DNA of 18,147 nucleotides from Dactylosporangium sp. AC04546 (GCF_022095675.1 NZ_JAHYSG010000172.1:1-18147), one strand, 5' to 3'. Numbered from the stretch's first letter, positions 7,195 through 15,801 are shown. The notes: generated from the letters alone by a model not told the origin. A program made the numbers and translations.

Positions 7195-8343
7195 ATGCGC
7201 CAACGCAATATCGTCCTGCACGGCCTGCTGGCGGCGGCCGTCGTCGCCGGCGTCGCCGGCTGTGGCTCGTCCGAGAAGGCCGCCGAGGCCCAGAACAACA
7301 CGGCCGCGGCCGCGACGGCCACGTCGGCCGCCGAGCTCGGCGGCATGGACGCCCTCATCAAGGCCGCGCAGGCCGAGGGCCAGCTCAACGTCATCACGCT
7401 GCCGCCGGACTGGGCCAACTACGGCGAGATCATCGAGACGTTCTCGAAGAAGTACAACATCAAGGTCAACAGCGACAACCCCGACGGCTCGTCGCAGGAC
7501 GAGATCAACGCCGTCAAGTCGCTCAAGGGCCAGGACCGCGCGCCCGACGTGCTCGACCTCGGCGGTGCGTTCGCCCAGTCCGGTGCGAAGGAAGGCCTGT
7601 TCGCCAACTACAAGGTGGCGACCTGGGCCGACATCCCGGACAGCCAGAAGGAGTCCAACGGCGCCTGGTACAACGACTACGGCGGCTACATCTCCATCGG
7701 CTGCGACGCCAAGAAGATCCCGGTCTGCCCGACCACCTTCGCCGACCTCAAGAAGCCGGAGTACAAGGGCAAGGTCGCGCTGAACGGCGACCCGACCAAG
7801 TCCGGCTCGGCGTTCGCCGGCGTGTTCGCCGCGGCCCTGGCCAACGGCGGCAGCTTCACCAACATCCAGCCCGGCATCGACTACTTCGCCGCGCTGAAGA
7901 AGAGCGGCAACTACATCCCGGTCGAGTCGACCCCGGCCACCATCGAGAAGGGCGAGACCCCGATCTCGATCGACTGGGACTACCTCAACGCCGGCTACAC
8001 CAAGAAGCTGGCCGAGAAGGGCATCGACTGGAAGGTCGCCGTCCCCAGCGACGGCGTCTACGGCAACTTCTACTGCCAGGCGATCAACAAGACCGCCCCG
8101 CACCCGGCCGCCGCGCGGCTGTGGGAGGAGTTCCTGTACTCCGACGAGGGCCAGAACCTGTGGCTCAAGGGCTACGCCCGGCCGGTCCGGCTGCCGAAGA
8201 TGACCGAGTCCGGCAAGGCCGACTCGGCGCTCGTCGCGCAGCTGCCGAAGGTCGAGGCCAAGGCCGAGTTCCCGACCACCGACCAGATCGACGGCGCGAA
8301 GAAGGTCCTCACCGACGGCTGGACCAAGGCGCTGACCGGGTGA
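7195..8343 (+). CDS. ABC transporter substrate-binding lipoprotein
   Basis: A 382-aa extracellular solute-binding protein of the type II (Fbp/PotD/ThiB-like) fold. The N-terminus MRQRNIVLHGLLAAAVVAGVAGC is a lipoprotein signal, with lipobox VAGC and lipidated Cys23, so the protein sits on the outer face of the membrane. A Thr/Ala-rich tether (about 24-45) precedes the domain. GDPTKSGSAF and SIDWDYLNAGY resemble ligand-pocket segments of spermidine- and iron-binding relatives. Cysteines in SIGCDAKKIPVC and NFYCQ could form disulfides. ATG 7195 is chosen over the in-frame GTG at 7147 because it starts directly at the signal peptide and GGGAG lies 8 nt upstream. The permease start overlaps its stop. 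Polyamine, ferric iron, thiamine or phosphonate are all possible ligands; I cannot choose among them. Confidence 0.9.
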   Translation: MRQRNIVLHGLLAAAVVAGVAGCGSSEKAAEAQNNTAAAATATSAAELGGMDALIKAAQAEGQLNVITLPPDWANYGEIIETFSKKYNIKVNSDNPDGSSQDEINAVKSLKGQDRAPDVLDLGGAFAQSGAKEGLFANYKVATWADIPDSQKESNGAWYNDYGGYISIGCDAKKIPVCPTTFADLKKPEYKGKVALNGDPTKSGSAFAGVFAAALANGGSFTNIQPGIDYFAALKKSGNYIPVESTPATIEKGETPISIDWDYLNAGYTKKLAEKGIDWKVAVPSDGVYGNFYCQAINKTAPHPAAARLWEEFLYSDEGQNLWLKGYARPVRLPKMTESGKADSALVAQLPKVEAKAEFPTTDQIDGAKKVLTDGWTKALTG

Positions 8344-9215
8344 CCACCGCCGCAACTCCCGTCCGGGCACGGTCCTTCTGGGGCCGTGCCCGGCGGTGCG
8401 GCCCCTGGCTGTCGGTCGCACCGTTCCTGCTCATCATGCTCATCGGCCTGATCCTGCCGACCGTCGCGCTGGGCTTCGGCGCGTTCGGCAACGGCACGTC
8501 CGACGTCGAGGCCGCCCTCGGCGGCGGCTACCGCCAGGCACTGTGGGGCTCGCTGAAGCTCTCCGTCGTCTGCGCCGTGCTCGGCGCCGTGTGCGGCCTG
8601 CTGCTGGCCCGGGCCGTCCTCGCCGGCGGCGGCCTGCTGCGCCGCCTGGTGCTCACCGCCTCGGGCGTGCTGGCCAACTTCGGCGGTGTGCCGCTCGCGT
8701 TCATGTTCATCGCCACCATCGGCAACGCCGGCATCGTCACCGCGCTCATCCGTGACTGGACCGGCTTCGACCTGGCGAACTCGACGTTCAGCCTGTACCA
8801 GTTCGGCGGCCTGGTCCTGGTGTACCTCTACTTCCTGGTGCCGCTCATGGTCATCGTGATCGCGCCGGCCCTCGACGGCGTGCGCGCCGAGTGGTCGGAG
8901 GCGGCGGCGAACCTGGGCGCCACCCCCGGGCAGTACTGGCGGCTCGTGGCTGGCCCGCTGCTCGCCCCGCCGGTGATGGCCGGCGCCCTGCTGCTGTTCT
9001 GCGGCTCGCTGTCCGCGTTCGCGACCGCGCAGGCCATGGTCGGCGGCACGGTACCCCTCGTGACCCTGCAGATCGCCAACGCCCTCTCCGGCAACGTGTC
9101 GGCCGACCACGAAGGCGTCGGCGCCGCGCTCGCGCTGGAGATGATCGTGCTCGTGTCGATCGTCATGGCGGTGTACTGGACGATCGAGCGCCGGACGGCG
9201 AGGTGGCTGCGGTGA
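8340..9215 (+). CDS. ABC transporter permease (first subunit)
   Basis: A 291-aa inner-membrane permease with about six hydrophobic helices and the cytoplasmic EAA motif, seen as EAAANLGATPGQYWRLVAGP, which docks onto the ATPase. This places it in the PotB/CysT-like binding-protein-dependent transport family. GTG 8340 overlaps the TGA of the lipoprotein gene by 4 nt, and the protein sequence becomes membrane-like shortly after it. It should form a heterodimeric channel with the next gene's product. Length is usual for the family. Substrate follows that of the binding protein and is unknown. Confidence 0.9.
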   Translation: MTTAATPVRARSFWGRARRCGPWLSVAPFLLIMLIGLILPTVALGFGAFGNGTSDVEAALGGGYRQALWGSLKLSVVCAVLGAVCGLLLARAVLAGGGLLRRLVLTASGVLANFGGVPLAFMFIATIGNAGIVTALIRDWTGFDLANSTFSLYQFGGLVLVYLYFLVPLMVIVIAPALDGVRAEWSEAAANLGATPGQYWRLVAGPLLAPPVMAGALLLFCGSLSAFATAQAMVGGTVPLVTLQIANALSGNVSADHEGVGAALALEMIVLVSIVMAVYWTIERRTARWLR

Positions 9216-10075
9216 CCGCCGTCCTCGAACCCACGGTGGTTCGCGCCGCCGCGCCGAAGCGCCGCCGCCGGTCGGTCGACCGGCCGATCATCCTCGCGAT
9301 CGCGGCCGTCTACTTCCTGGTGCCCCTCGCCGCCGCGATCTGGTTCACCATCGAGGACAAGCGCAACGGCGGCGTCACCGGCGAGTACTACGCGGCGATC
9401 CCGGCCGCCGACGGCTTCGCCGCCGCGCTGCGCCGCTCGCTGTCCCTGGCCGTGCTCACCGTCCTCGGCGTGCTGCTGGTGACCGTGCCGGCGATGCTCG
9501 CCGTCACCCTGCGGCTGCCCAGGCTCCGCCCGGTCGTCGAGGGCCTGTCGCTGCTGCCGCTGGTCATCCCGCCGATCGCGCTGGTCGCCGGGGTCCGCGA
9601 CATGCTCGCCCTCGGCCCGAACGAGCTGGCCGGCACCCCGCTCGGCGACTTCCTGGTCTCCTCGCAGGACCCCGAGCTGCCGTACATCCTCATCATCGTG
9701 TACATCGTGCTGGCCACCCCGTTCGCGTACCGCTCGCTCGACGCCGGCATCCGGTCGATCGACGCGAAGACCCTGGTCGACGCGGCCCGCGGCCTCGGCG
9801 CGTCGTGGCCCACGGTGGTGTGGCGGGTGCTGCTGCCCAACCTGCGCAGCGCCGTGCTCGGCGCCGCGTTCCTCACCCTCGGCCTGGTCCTCGGCGAGTA
9901 CACCATCGCCAGCATCCTGCTCTTCGAGACCCTGCCGACGTGGCTGGTCAAGATCTCCGGCTCCAGCGGGCAGCTGTCCGTCGCCGTGAGCACCGCCAGC
10001 CTGCTGTTCACGTGGATCCTGCTCCTCGTCGTGTCCCTCGCGGACCGGCGCAAGTCCTCCGGAGGTACCGCATGA
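9212..10075 (+). CDS. ABC transporter permease (second subunit)
   Basis: A 287-aa membrane protein of the PotC/FbpB-like permease family. After an Arg/Lys-rich cytoplasmic N-terminus (APKRRRRSVDR) the first helix spans about residues 28-48. The EAA-type loop appears as LVDAARGLGASWPTVVWRVLLP, with Asp replacing the first Glu, which is tolerated in this family. GTG 9212 overlaps the previous stop by 4 nt, and its own TGA overlaps the ATPase start by 4 nt. Together with the first permease it forms the transmembrane pathway of the importer. Confidence 0.9.
   Translation: MTAVLEPTVVRAAAPKRRRRSVDRPIILAIAAVYFLVPLAAAIWFTIEDKRNGGVTGEYYAAIPAADGFAAALRRSLSLAVLTVLGVLLVTVPAMLAVTLRLPRLRPVVEGLSLLPLVIPPIALVAGVRDMLALGPNELAGTPLGDFLVSSQDPELPYILIIVYIVLATPFAYRSLDAGIRSIDAKTLVDAARGLGASWPTVVWRVLLPNLRSAVLGAAFLTLGLVLGEYTIASILLFETLPTWLVKISGSSGQLSVAVSTASLLFTWILLLVVSLADRRKSSGGTA
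10060..10065 (+). promoter_or_regulatory. Ribosome binding site of the importer ATPase gene
   Basis: CGGAGG lies at about 10059-10065, inside the end of the second permease gene and about 7 nt before the ATG at 10072. It is a stronger Shine-Dalgarno sequence than those in front of the two permease genes, which may favour higher ATPase expression. Confidence 0.5.
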
Positions 10076-11148
10076 GCGCGGTCGGTGTGCGCATGCTCGG
10101 CATGCGGCGCAGGTTCGGCGCGGTCGCCGCGCTCGACGGGCTCGACCTGATCATCGAGCCGGGCGAGTTCATCGCCCTGCTCGGCCCGTCCGGCTGCGGC
10201 AAGACCACGGCGCTGCGCGTCCTGGCCGGGTTCGAGTCGGCCGACGAGGGCACCGTGCACGTCGGCGACCGCGACATCACCGACCTGGCCCCGAACCGGC
10301 GCGACATGGGCATGGTGTTCCAGGCGTTCAGCCTGTTCCCGAACCTCACCGCGCTGGACAACGTGGCCTTCGGCCTGCGGGTGCGCGGCAAGGCCAGCGC
10401 CGAGCGCCGCAAGCGCGCCGCGGAGCTGCTGGAGCTGGTCGGCCTGAGCGGCGCCGGCGGGCGCTACCCGCACCAGCTCTCCGGCGGCCAGCAGCAGCGG
10501 GTCGCCCTCGCGCGGGCCCTGGCCATCGAGCCGCGGGTGCTGCTGCTCGACGAGCCGCTCTCGGCGCTCGACGCGCAGGTCCGGGTACAGCTCCGGGACG
10601 AGATCCGCCGCATCCAGCAGCGGCTCGGCATCACCACCCTGTTCGTGACCCACGACCAGGGCGAGGCGCTGTCCGTCGCCGACCGCGTCGGGGTCATGCG
10701 CGCCGGCCGCCTCGAGCAGCTGGCCGACCCCGACACGCTCTACCACCGCCCGGCCACGCCGTTCGTGGGCGAGTTCGTCGGCACCATGAACCGGCTCGCG
10801 GGCGTCCTGGGATCCGACGGTACCGTCAGCGTGCTCGGCACCACCCACGCCGTCGCGGCGGGCTCCTCCGACGCCGCCGCCGGCGCGGCCGTCGCGGTGC
10901 TGGTCCGGCCGGAGGCGATGACCCTCACCGCTTCCGACACCGGCACGGCCCTGGTCGTGGTCCGCACGTTCCACGGCGCGCTGACCCGGCTGTCGGTCCG
11001 CCTTCCGGACGGCGACGAGGCCCTGGTCGACCTGCCCAGCCCGGCCGCGGCGGGCATCAAGCCCGGCGACACGGTCACGGTGGGCGTCGGCCCGGGCCCG
11101 GTCCTGGTCGCGACGCCGGACGACACGGCGGTCCCGGCCGCCGCCTGA
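10072..11148 (+). CDS. ABC importer ATP-binding protein (PotA/FbpC-like)
   Basis: A 358-aa nucleotide-binding subunit that powers the importer. Walker A GPSGCGKTT is at about residues 38-46, the Q-loop at VFQAFSLFPNLT, the signature at LSGGQQQRVALARAL, Walker B at LLLDEPLSALD and the H-loop at FVTHDQGEAL. A C-terminal ~110-residue extension (from about 240) has TOBE-like beta structure, as in PotA, FbpC and MalK, and includes VLVRPEAMTL. ATG 10072 overlaps the permease TGA by 4 nt (ATGA). It is the last gene of the four-gene operon; a strong hairpin follows 14 nt after the stop. All catalytic motifs are intact. Confidence 0.93.
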   Translation: MSAVGVRMLGMRRRFGAVAALDGLDLIIEPGEFIALLGPSGCGKTTALRVLAGFESADEGTVHVGDRDITDLAPNRRDMGMVFQAFSLFPNLTALDNVAFGLRVRGKASAERRKRAAELLELVGLSGAGGRYPHQLSGGQQQRVALARALAIEPRVLLLDEPLSALDAQVRVQLRDEIRRIQQRLGITTLFVTHDQGEALSVADRVGVMRAGRLEQLADPDTLYHRPATPFVGEFVGTMNRLAGVLGSDGTVSVLGTTHAVAAGSSDAAAGAAVAVLVRPEAMTLTASDTGTALVVVRTFHGALTRLSVRLPDGDEALVDLPSPAAAGIKPGDTVTVGVGPGPVLVATPDDTAVPAAA

Positions 11149-11162
11149 TTCCGGACACACGT

Positions 11163-11189
11163 GGGGCCGGCCCGGAAGGGACCGGCCCC
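11163..11189 (+). terminator. Hairpin terminator after the ABC importer operon
   Basis: GGGGCCGGCCC and its near-complement GGGACCGGCCCC form an 11-bp GC-rich stem with one bulged A and a GGAA tetraloop. It starts 14 nt after the ATPase stop. There is no U-tract, which is common for actinobacterial intrinsic or assisted terminators. Confidence 0.7.
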
Positions 11190-11341
11190 GCGGTCGCTTC
11201 AGGGACGGCATCAGTTCACGTACCGGCCGGACCGGAGCAACGTCGGCGTCGGCCATGCCCGGCAGGCTGTCGCCCATCGCCAAGCATCGCTGCCCTCGCG
11301 ACGAGGCCGCACCCGCCGAGCGGGCGGCCCGGCGGCTGCTC

Positions 11342-11347
11342 TACCCT
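11342..11347 (+). promoter_or_regulatory. -10 box of a probable leaderless promoter for the TPR-protein gene
   Basis: TACCCT fits TAnnnT and ends 6 nt before the GTG at 11354. No ribosome binding site precedes that GTG. This supports GTG 11354 over the in-frame ATG at 11255, which lies upstream of this promoter. Confidence 0.5.
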
Positions 11348-11353
11348 GCCCGC

Positions 11354-13153
11354 GTGGCTGAGGCTGAAGAGGATCCGGTCGCGCAGGCGCACGGTGAGCT
11401 GTCGCTGGCCCGGATCGCCCTCGCCGAGGACGACCTGGAGCACGCGGCGAACCATCTCGCGGGCGCGATCGCGTGGGCGCCGGCGCTGCCCGAGGTGCAC
11501 GAGCTGCTCGCGGCCCTGATGACCCGGGCCGGCGCCGGGGTCGAGGGGCTGTTCCCGCTGGAGGAGCCGGCGTACATCGGCTCCGTCGTCGCGCGGGCCC
11601 ACCTGCTCGCCCGCAGCAGCCCGGTGGAGGCGCTGCGCCTGCTGGCCCAGGCGACCCGGTTCGACCCGTCGCAGCCGTGGGCCGACGTGTCCTGGGTGCG
11701 GGCGCTCGACGTGGCCCGGGTCGACCCCGACGAGCTGGCCCGGCTCACCGTCGGCGTCATGCAGCCGCTCGGCGACCCCGCCGGCCCCGACGTCGCCCGG
11801 GCCAACGAGGTGTACCTCGACCTGGTCCGCCGGGCGACCGCCGCACACCCCGGCCACGCCCTGCTGCACGGCGCCGCGGCCGGCCTGGCCCGCCGGTTCC
11901 CGGGCCACACCGGCGAGGCGGTCCGCTGGGGCGCCCGCGGCCACCGGCTGCACGCCGACAAGCTCACCGCGGTCTGGTACGCGTACGCGCTGCGGGCCGA
12001 CGGGCGGCTCAACGAGGCGCTGAAGGTCATGCGCGCCGCGTGGAAGGCCGCGCCCGGCGAGATGGACCTGTGCGCCGACATGGCGAACTGGCTGGCCGAG
12101 GCCGGTCGGCTCGACGAGGCCCTGGAGCTGCTCGACACGGCGACGCGCGCGGCGCCCGACTACGACTGCGCGGTGCACACGGCGGCCCGGCTGCGCTTCG
12201 CCCACGACGGCGACGTGCGGCACCTCGTCGGGCTGGCCGACTTCATGCGCGCGCACCCGGTGACCAGCCATGAGCACTCCGACCTCGACGAGGCCTGCCG
12301 GGAGCGGCGCTGGCTCGGGGTCGTCAGCGGGCCGGCCGAGGCGTGCGTGAACGTGCTGCACCAGCTGGCGGCGGCGGACCGCGGGCCGGTGGCGCACCTG
12401 TCGCTGTCGGCGCTGGAGGTACCGTCGGCGCTCGCACTGCTGCGGCGGGCCAGTCCGGGCATCGAGGTGGAGATCACCGGACCGCCGCCGGCCGACATGG
12501 TGGCGCCGCTGCGCCCCGGCCGGGCGCTGTGGCGCTACGACGGACTCGACGCGTATCCGACGGTCGAGCCGGCGGCGCGGGCCAGCCAGGAGCTGCTCGC
12601 CCGGATCGCGGCGCCGGCCTGGCCGCACCCGATCGCGGCGTACGACCACGCGCTGCCGCTGGGTCAGCTGCCCGTCGAGGAACTGCTGTCGCTGCTGGTG
12701 CACCCGCCGGCGGCGCCCGAGGGCTGGCCGATGGCGGAGGGCTGGTGGGAGCGCTCGGCGCAGACGTTCGCCTGCCTGGGCCTGCTGCACTGCGAGCAGC
12801 TGCGGGCCGGCGCCGCACCCGGTGACACCGCGCGGGCGCGGGCGCTGCTCACCGAGATCGCCTTCGGCGTGGAGGACTGGACGACCGACGCGGCCTGCTT
12901 CGCGCTCGCGGTGGCGGCGTGGCTGGATCCCGCCTGTCGCGAGGACGTGGTCGCCGCCGTCGGGTACCGTTTCCTCGCGGCGGTCCAGGCCTCACGGCAG
13001 CGGGCCGTCACGATCCGCGACTCCCTGGCGGAGGTCGTGCTCATGACCCCGGACATGGTGCCGGACATGGTCGGCCTGGCCCGGGATGTCCTCGGCCGCG
13101 CGCCGGTCCCTGCCCCGGCGCCCCCGAAGAAGAGGCGGTTCTTCCAGCGATGA
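11354..13153 (+). CDS. Large TPR-like repeat protein, function unknown
   Basis: A 599-aa soluble protein. The N-terminal half is a run of helical hairpins of tetratricopeptide type. The clearest are AEDDLEHAANHLAGAIAWAP (about 20-39), DGRLNEALKVMRAAWKAAPG (about 215-235) and EAGRLDEALELLDTATRAAPD (about 250-270), which carry the small-residue and Pro spacing of TPRs. The C-terminal half is Ala/Leu/Trp-rich with no motif I recognise and ends in a basic tail, PKKRRFFQR. TPR arrays are protein-binding scaffolds, so a partner-binding role is likely. No signal peptide or transmembrane helix is seen. GTG 11354 is preferred because of the leaderless -10 box. Its TGA overlaps the GtrA-like gene's ATG, so the two are coupled, which hints at a cell-envelope connection. 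Specific function unknown. Confidence 0.8.
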   Translation: MAEAEEDPVAQAHGELSLARIALAEDDLEHAANHLAGAIAWAPALPEVHELLAALMTRAGAGVEGLFPLEEPAYIGSVVARAHLLARSSPVEALRLLAQATRFDPSQPWADVSWVRALDVARVDPDELARLTVGVMQPLGDPAGPDVARANEVYLDLVRRATAAHPGHALLHGAAAGLARRFPGHTGEAVRWGARGHRLHADKLTAVWYAYALRADGRLNEALKVMRAAWKAAPGEMDLCADMANWLAEAGRLDEALELLDTATRAAPDYDCAVHTAARLRFAHDGDVRHLVGLADFMRAHPVTSHEHSDLDEACRERRWLGVVSGPAEACVNVLHQLAAADRGPVAHLSLSALEVPSALALLRRASPGIEVEITGPPPADMVAPLRPGRALWRYDGLDAYPTVEPAARASQELLARIAAPAWPHPIAAYDHALPLGQLPVEELLSLLVHPPAAPEGWPMAEGWWERSAQTFACLGLLHCEQLRAGAAPGDTARARALLTEIAFGVEDWTTDAACFALAVAAWLDPACREDVVAAVGYRFLAAVQASRQRAVTIRDSLAEVVLMTPDMVPDMVGLARDVLGRAPVPAPAPPKKRRFFQR

Positions 13154-13623
13154 GCCGGATGCGGCGGATCTGGCGACACTCCCTGACCAGGTTCTGCCTG
13201 CTCGGGATGGTCGGGTTCGGCTTCGACCTGGCGCTGCTGGCGCTGCTGAAGGCGGTCACCCCGCTGCCCGTGTGGGCCGCGGTGTCGATCGCGTTCTGGG
13301 TCACCTACGCGCTGAACTTCGTGCTCAACCGCTACTTCGCGTTCCACGCCCAGGACCGGCCGGTCGGGCCGCAGGTGCTGCGGTTCGTGGCTCAGGTGCT
13401 CGGCGACTACGCGCTGACGCTCGGCGCGGTCGAGGGCCTGCACGCGCTCGGGGTGCCGCTGCTCGTCGCGCGGATCGCGGCCGGCGGCACCAACCTGGTG
13501 TGGAACTACCTGCTGTACCGCTTCTGGACGTTCGGCGCTCCGCGAGGCGACGCGGAGCGGGCCGGCCGGCAGGACGCCGACCGGCCCGCCGAGGAGCCTG
13601 AGAGGGTCGCGGCTCACCAATAG
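13150..13623 (+). CDS. GtrA-like membrane protein
   Basis: A 157-aa protein with four predicted membrane helices (about 12-34, 37-60, 80-100, 107-130). FCLLGMVGFGFDLALLALL, SIAFWVTYALNFVLNRYFAFH and NLVWNYLLYRFWTF match the GtrA/DPMS family, whose NFxxNRxxxF and NxxxxRxWxF elements are visible. GtrA-type proteins are thought to move or position polyprenyl-linked sugars for glycosylation of cell-surface polymers. The ~25-residue C-terminal tail is charged and probably cytoplasmic. The ATG at 13150 overlaps the TPR gene's TGA (ATGA). Its TAG lies 10 nt inside the end of the convergent DUF6131-like gene. No glycosyltransferase gene is next to it in this window, so its sugar partner is unknown. 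Confidence 0.88.
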   Translation: MSRMRRIWRHSLTRFCLLGMVGFGFDLALLALLKAVTPLPVWAAVSIAFWVTYALNFVLNRYFAFHAQDRPVGPQVLRFVAQVLGDYALTLGAVEGLHALGVPLLVARIAAGGTNLVWNYLLYRFWTFGAPRGDAERAGRQDADRPAEEPERVAAHQ

Positions 13624-13769
13624 TGTCGGCGCCCGGCGAGCGGACGGCCGACCGCGCCCAGGATCCACAGCACCACCCCGACGATCAGCAGCACGATGCC
13701 GATCGTCTCCACGATGCCGACATGCAGGAACAGGCCGAGCAGGAACAGAATCAGACCGAGGATGATCAT
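13614..13769 (-). CDS. Small two-helix membrane protein, DUF6131-like
   Basis: A 51-aa protein consisting of MIILGLILFLLG, a second hydrophobic helix (ETIGIVLLIVGVVLWILGAVG) and the basic-aromatic ending GRRHYW. It fits the DUF6131 family of tiny actinobacterial membrane proteins, whose function is unknown. The ATG at 13767-13769 is chosen over the longer in-frame start at 13847, because GGGAG lies 6 nt upstream and the hydrophobic core starts at once. The longer version would also add residues read through a palindrome. It is convergent with the GtrA-like gene (10-nt overlap of ends) and lies downstream of the VWA gene on the same strand. Confidence 0.8.
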   Translation of the reverse strand: MIILGLILFLLGLFLHVGIVETIGIVLLIVGVVLWILGAVGRPLAGRRHYW

Positions 13770-13780
13770 GTTGGGCTCCC

Positions 13781-13826
13781 GGGGAGAGGGGTACCGACCT
13801 ACGTTGATCTGGTACCCCTCTGCCCC
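13781..13826. repeat. Inverted repeat between the VWA gene and the DUF6131-like gene
   Basis: GGGGAGAGGGGTACC at 13781-13795 pairs with GGTACCCCTCTGCCCC at 13811-13826 (15 bp plus one bulged base) around a 15-nt loop. On the minus strand it lies 18 nt past the VWA stop and directly before the GGGAG ribosome site of the next gene. It could be a terminator for the MoxR-VWA operon, or a structured leader of the small gene. Confidence 0.7.
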
Positions 13827-13843
13827 TGTCGCCGAAACCTGGC

Positions 13844-15796
13844 TCACCCGCGGCGGCCCCGGCGGGCGCGGATGTAGTCGGAGACGACGTAGCGCCCGAG
13901 GTCGTCGGCGTCAGGCGTGAACACCCGCCCGCCGTTGCGCCGGGCGACCGCGTCGACGAACCGGCGCAGGCCCGGGTCCTCGCCCAGCATGAACACGTTG
14001 AGCACGGCCCCGTAGCGGGTCAGCTGGTCGACCTCGTGGACCGTCGCGGTCACCGTCTCGCGGGTCGACGGCCACATGAAGTACGACGTGCCGTCGTCGA
14101 GCAGGTGCGCGGTCGGCTCGCCGTCGGTCACGACGAGCACGACCGGGTCGGACCCGGGGTGCCGGCGCAGGTGCCGCCCGGCAAGCCGCAGCGCGTGCTG
14201 CAGGTTGGTGCCCTGCACCATGTCGGGCTCGACGGCGGCCAGCTCCTCCTGGGAGAGGCGCATGGCGTACCGCCCGAAGCCGATGATCTGCAGGGCGTCC
14301 TGCGGGAACCGGGTCGCCACCAGGTGCGACAGCGCGAGGGCGGCCTGCTTCATCGGCCCCCACCGCCCGTCGGCCATCATCGAGAACGACAGGTCGACGC
14401 AGAGCGCGACCGCCGCCGACACCCGCCGCTCGGTCTCGGCGATCTCGAAGTCCTCGACGTCGAGGCGGATCGGCAGCGTGGTGGCGCCGCCGGTGGCCTG
14501 CCGGCGCACCGCGTTGCCGATCGTGCGCACGACGTCGATGGGCTGCTCGTCGCCGTACATCCACCGCCGCGACGCCCCGGTCAGCTCCCCCGCCGCCCCG
14601 GCGTCGCGCAGGTCGTGCTGGCCCTGCCGGCCGGCCTGCAGCTCGGAGAACACGGTGCGCAGCGCGGTGCCGCCGAGCCGGCGCAACGCCTTGGGGCTCA
14701 GCGTGAGCCCCTCGGACCCGCGGGTGACCCAGCCCTGCCGGCGCAGCTGCTGCTCCAGCTCCCGCAGCCGGCGCAGGTCGTCGGCGGCGCCCCGCCCGAG
14801 CTGCCGCTCCACCGCCTCGACGTCGACGTCGTCCAGCGTCGCGCCCGGATGCTCCTGGCCGAGCTGGTCGATGAGGTCGTCGAGGTCGCCGATCTCCTCC
14901 AGCGCCCCGGCGGCCTCGCCGTAGCCGAGGTCGCGGTCGCCGCGGACCCGCTCGCCCCGGCCCCAGTTCATGCCGGGCCGCAGCGCGCGCAGGCTGTCGG
15001 TGAGCCGGGCCATCTCCCCGGCGAGGTCGCCGAGGGCCTGGTCCATGAGCGACTGGAGCTCGGCGCGCTGCTGCGGGGTCAGCGAGCGCATCATCCGCTC
15101 CCCGGCCGCCGCCCGGCGGGCCAGGGCGTCGATGAGCTCCTCGACGTTGGCCGGCTTCTCCGGGAAGAAGTCGCCGTGCCGGTTCATGAACTCCTGGAAC
15201 GCGTCGTCGGTGTTCTCACCCCGGGCGTGCCGCTCGAGCAGGTCGTTGAGGTCGTGCAGCATCTCCCGCATGGCGGCCTGCGCCTGCGGGTCGCGCAGCG
15301 CCTGCTGCATGCCCTGGAAGCGCTGCTCGACGACCTCCTGCCGGAGCTGGTCGAGGATCTGCTGGTAGAGACCTCGCGCCTCGTCGCTGGTCCAGTTGTA
15401 CTGGCTGAGCTCGTCGACGGCCCGCGCGGTCGAGCGAGGAAGGTTGTCGAGCACCGTCTCAGCGAAGCGGGCCTCGTCGGTGTCGTGCCGGGTGAGCTCG
15501 TCGCGCTCGGCGGCGATCGCCTGGTCGAGCAGCTGCTGGGCCCGGGTGACGGCGCCGTCGAGCTGGCCCCGGCGCATCGCCTCGCGGCGCATCCTCCTGG
15601 CCCGGGCGACAAGGTCGTCGAGCCCGCGGCCGCCCTGCGGGCCGCGGCGCAGCAGGTTGCGCAGCGCCTCGCGCAGGCTGCCGCCGTCGAGGACCTCGGC
15701 GCCGACCTGGTCGACGGCGGCACGCACGTCGTACGGCGGGGCGAGCGGGTCGGGCCCGCCGCGCCACGCCCCGTAGCGGAACCTGTTGTGGCGCAA
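13844..15796 (-). CDS. VWA-domain protein, partner of a MoxR/Mg-chelatase-like ATPase
   Basis: A 650-aa protein. Residues ~1-390 are charged, helical and probably partly coiled-coil, with many Glu/Arg/Leu-rich segments. The C-terminal ~200 residues form a von Willebrand A domain. Its MIDAS metal site is intact: DLSFS (DxSxS, Asp at about 465), the Thr of VQGTNL (about 530) and the Asp of VTDGEP (about 555). Chelatase- and MoxR-associated VWA proteins bind a target and let the AAA+ partner act on it. Length and layout resemble what I recall of Rv0959 of M. tuberculosis. TTG 15796 is chosen because GGAGG lies 9 nt upstream, overlapping the ATPase stop; the genes are 5 nt apart and co-transcribed. 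Cytoplasmic. The client is unknown, and a cobalt or magnesium chelatase role is unlikely as no tetrapyrrole genes are near. Confidence 0.87.
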   Translation of the reverse strand: MRHNRFRYGAWRGGPDPLAPPYDVRAAVDQVGAEVLDGGSLREALRNLLRRGPQGGRGLDDLVARARRMRREAMRRGQLDGAVTRAQQLLDQAIAAERDELTRHDTDEARFAETVLDNLPRSTARAVDELSQYNWTSDEARGLYQQILDQLRQEVVEQRFQGMQQALRDPQAQAAMREMLHDLNDLLERHARGENTDDAFQEFMNRHGDFFPEKPANVEELIDALARRAAAGERMMRSLTPQQRAELQSLMDQALGDLAGEMARLTDSLRALRPGMNWGRGERVRGDRDLGYGEAAGALEEIGDLDDLIDQLGQEHPGATLDDVDVEAVERQLGRGAADDLRRLRELEQQLRRQGWVTRGSEGLTLSPKALRRLGGTALRTVFSELQAGRQGQHDLRDAGAAGELTGASRRWMYGDEQPIDVVRTIGNAVRRQATGGATTLPIRLDVEDFEIAETERRVSAAVALCVDLSFSMMADGRWGPMKQAALALSHLVATRFPQDALQIIGFGRYAMRLSQEELAAVEPDMVQGTNLQHALRLAGRHLRRHPGSDPVVLVVTDGEPTAHLLDDGTSYFMWPSTRETVTATVHEVDQLTRYGAVLNVFMLGEDPGLRRFVDAVARRNGGRVFTPDADDLGRYVVSDYIRARRGRRG

Positions 15797-15801
15797 CGCT
15801 G

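Noticed and set aside
11231..11250. Partial arm-like sequence CAACGTCGGCGTCGGCC before the TPR gene
   Set aside because: Lacks the second arm and the fixed loop; not a member of the repeat family.
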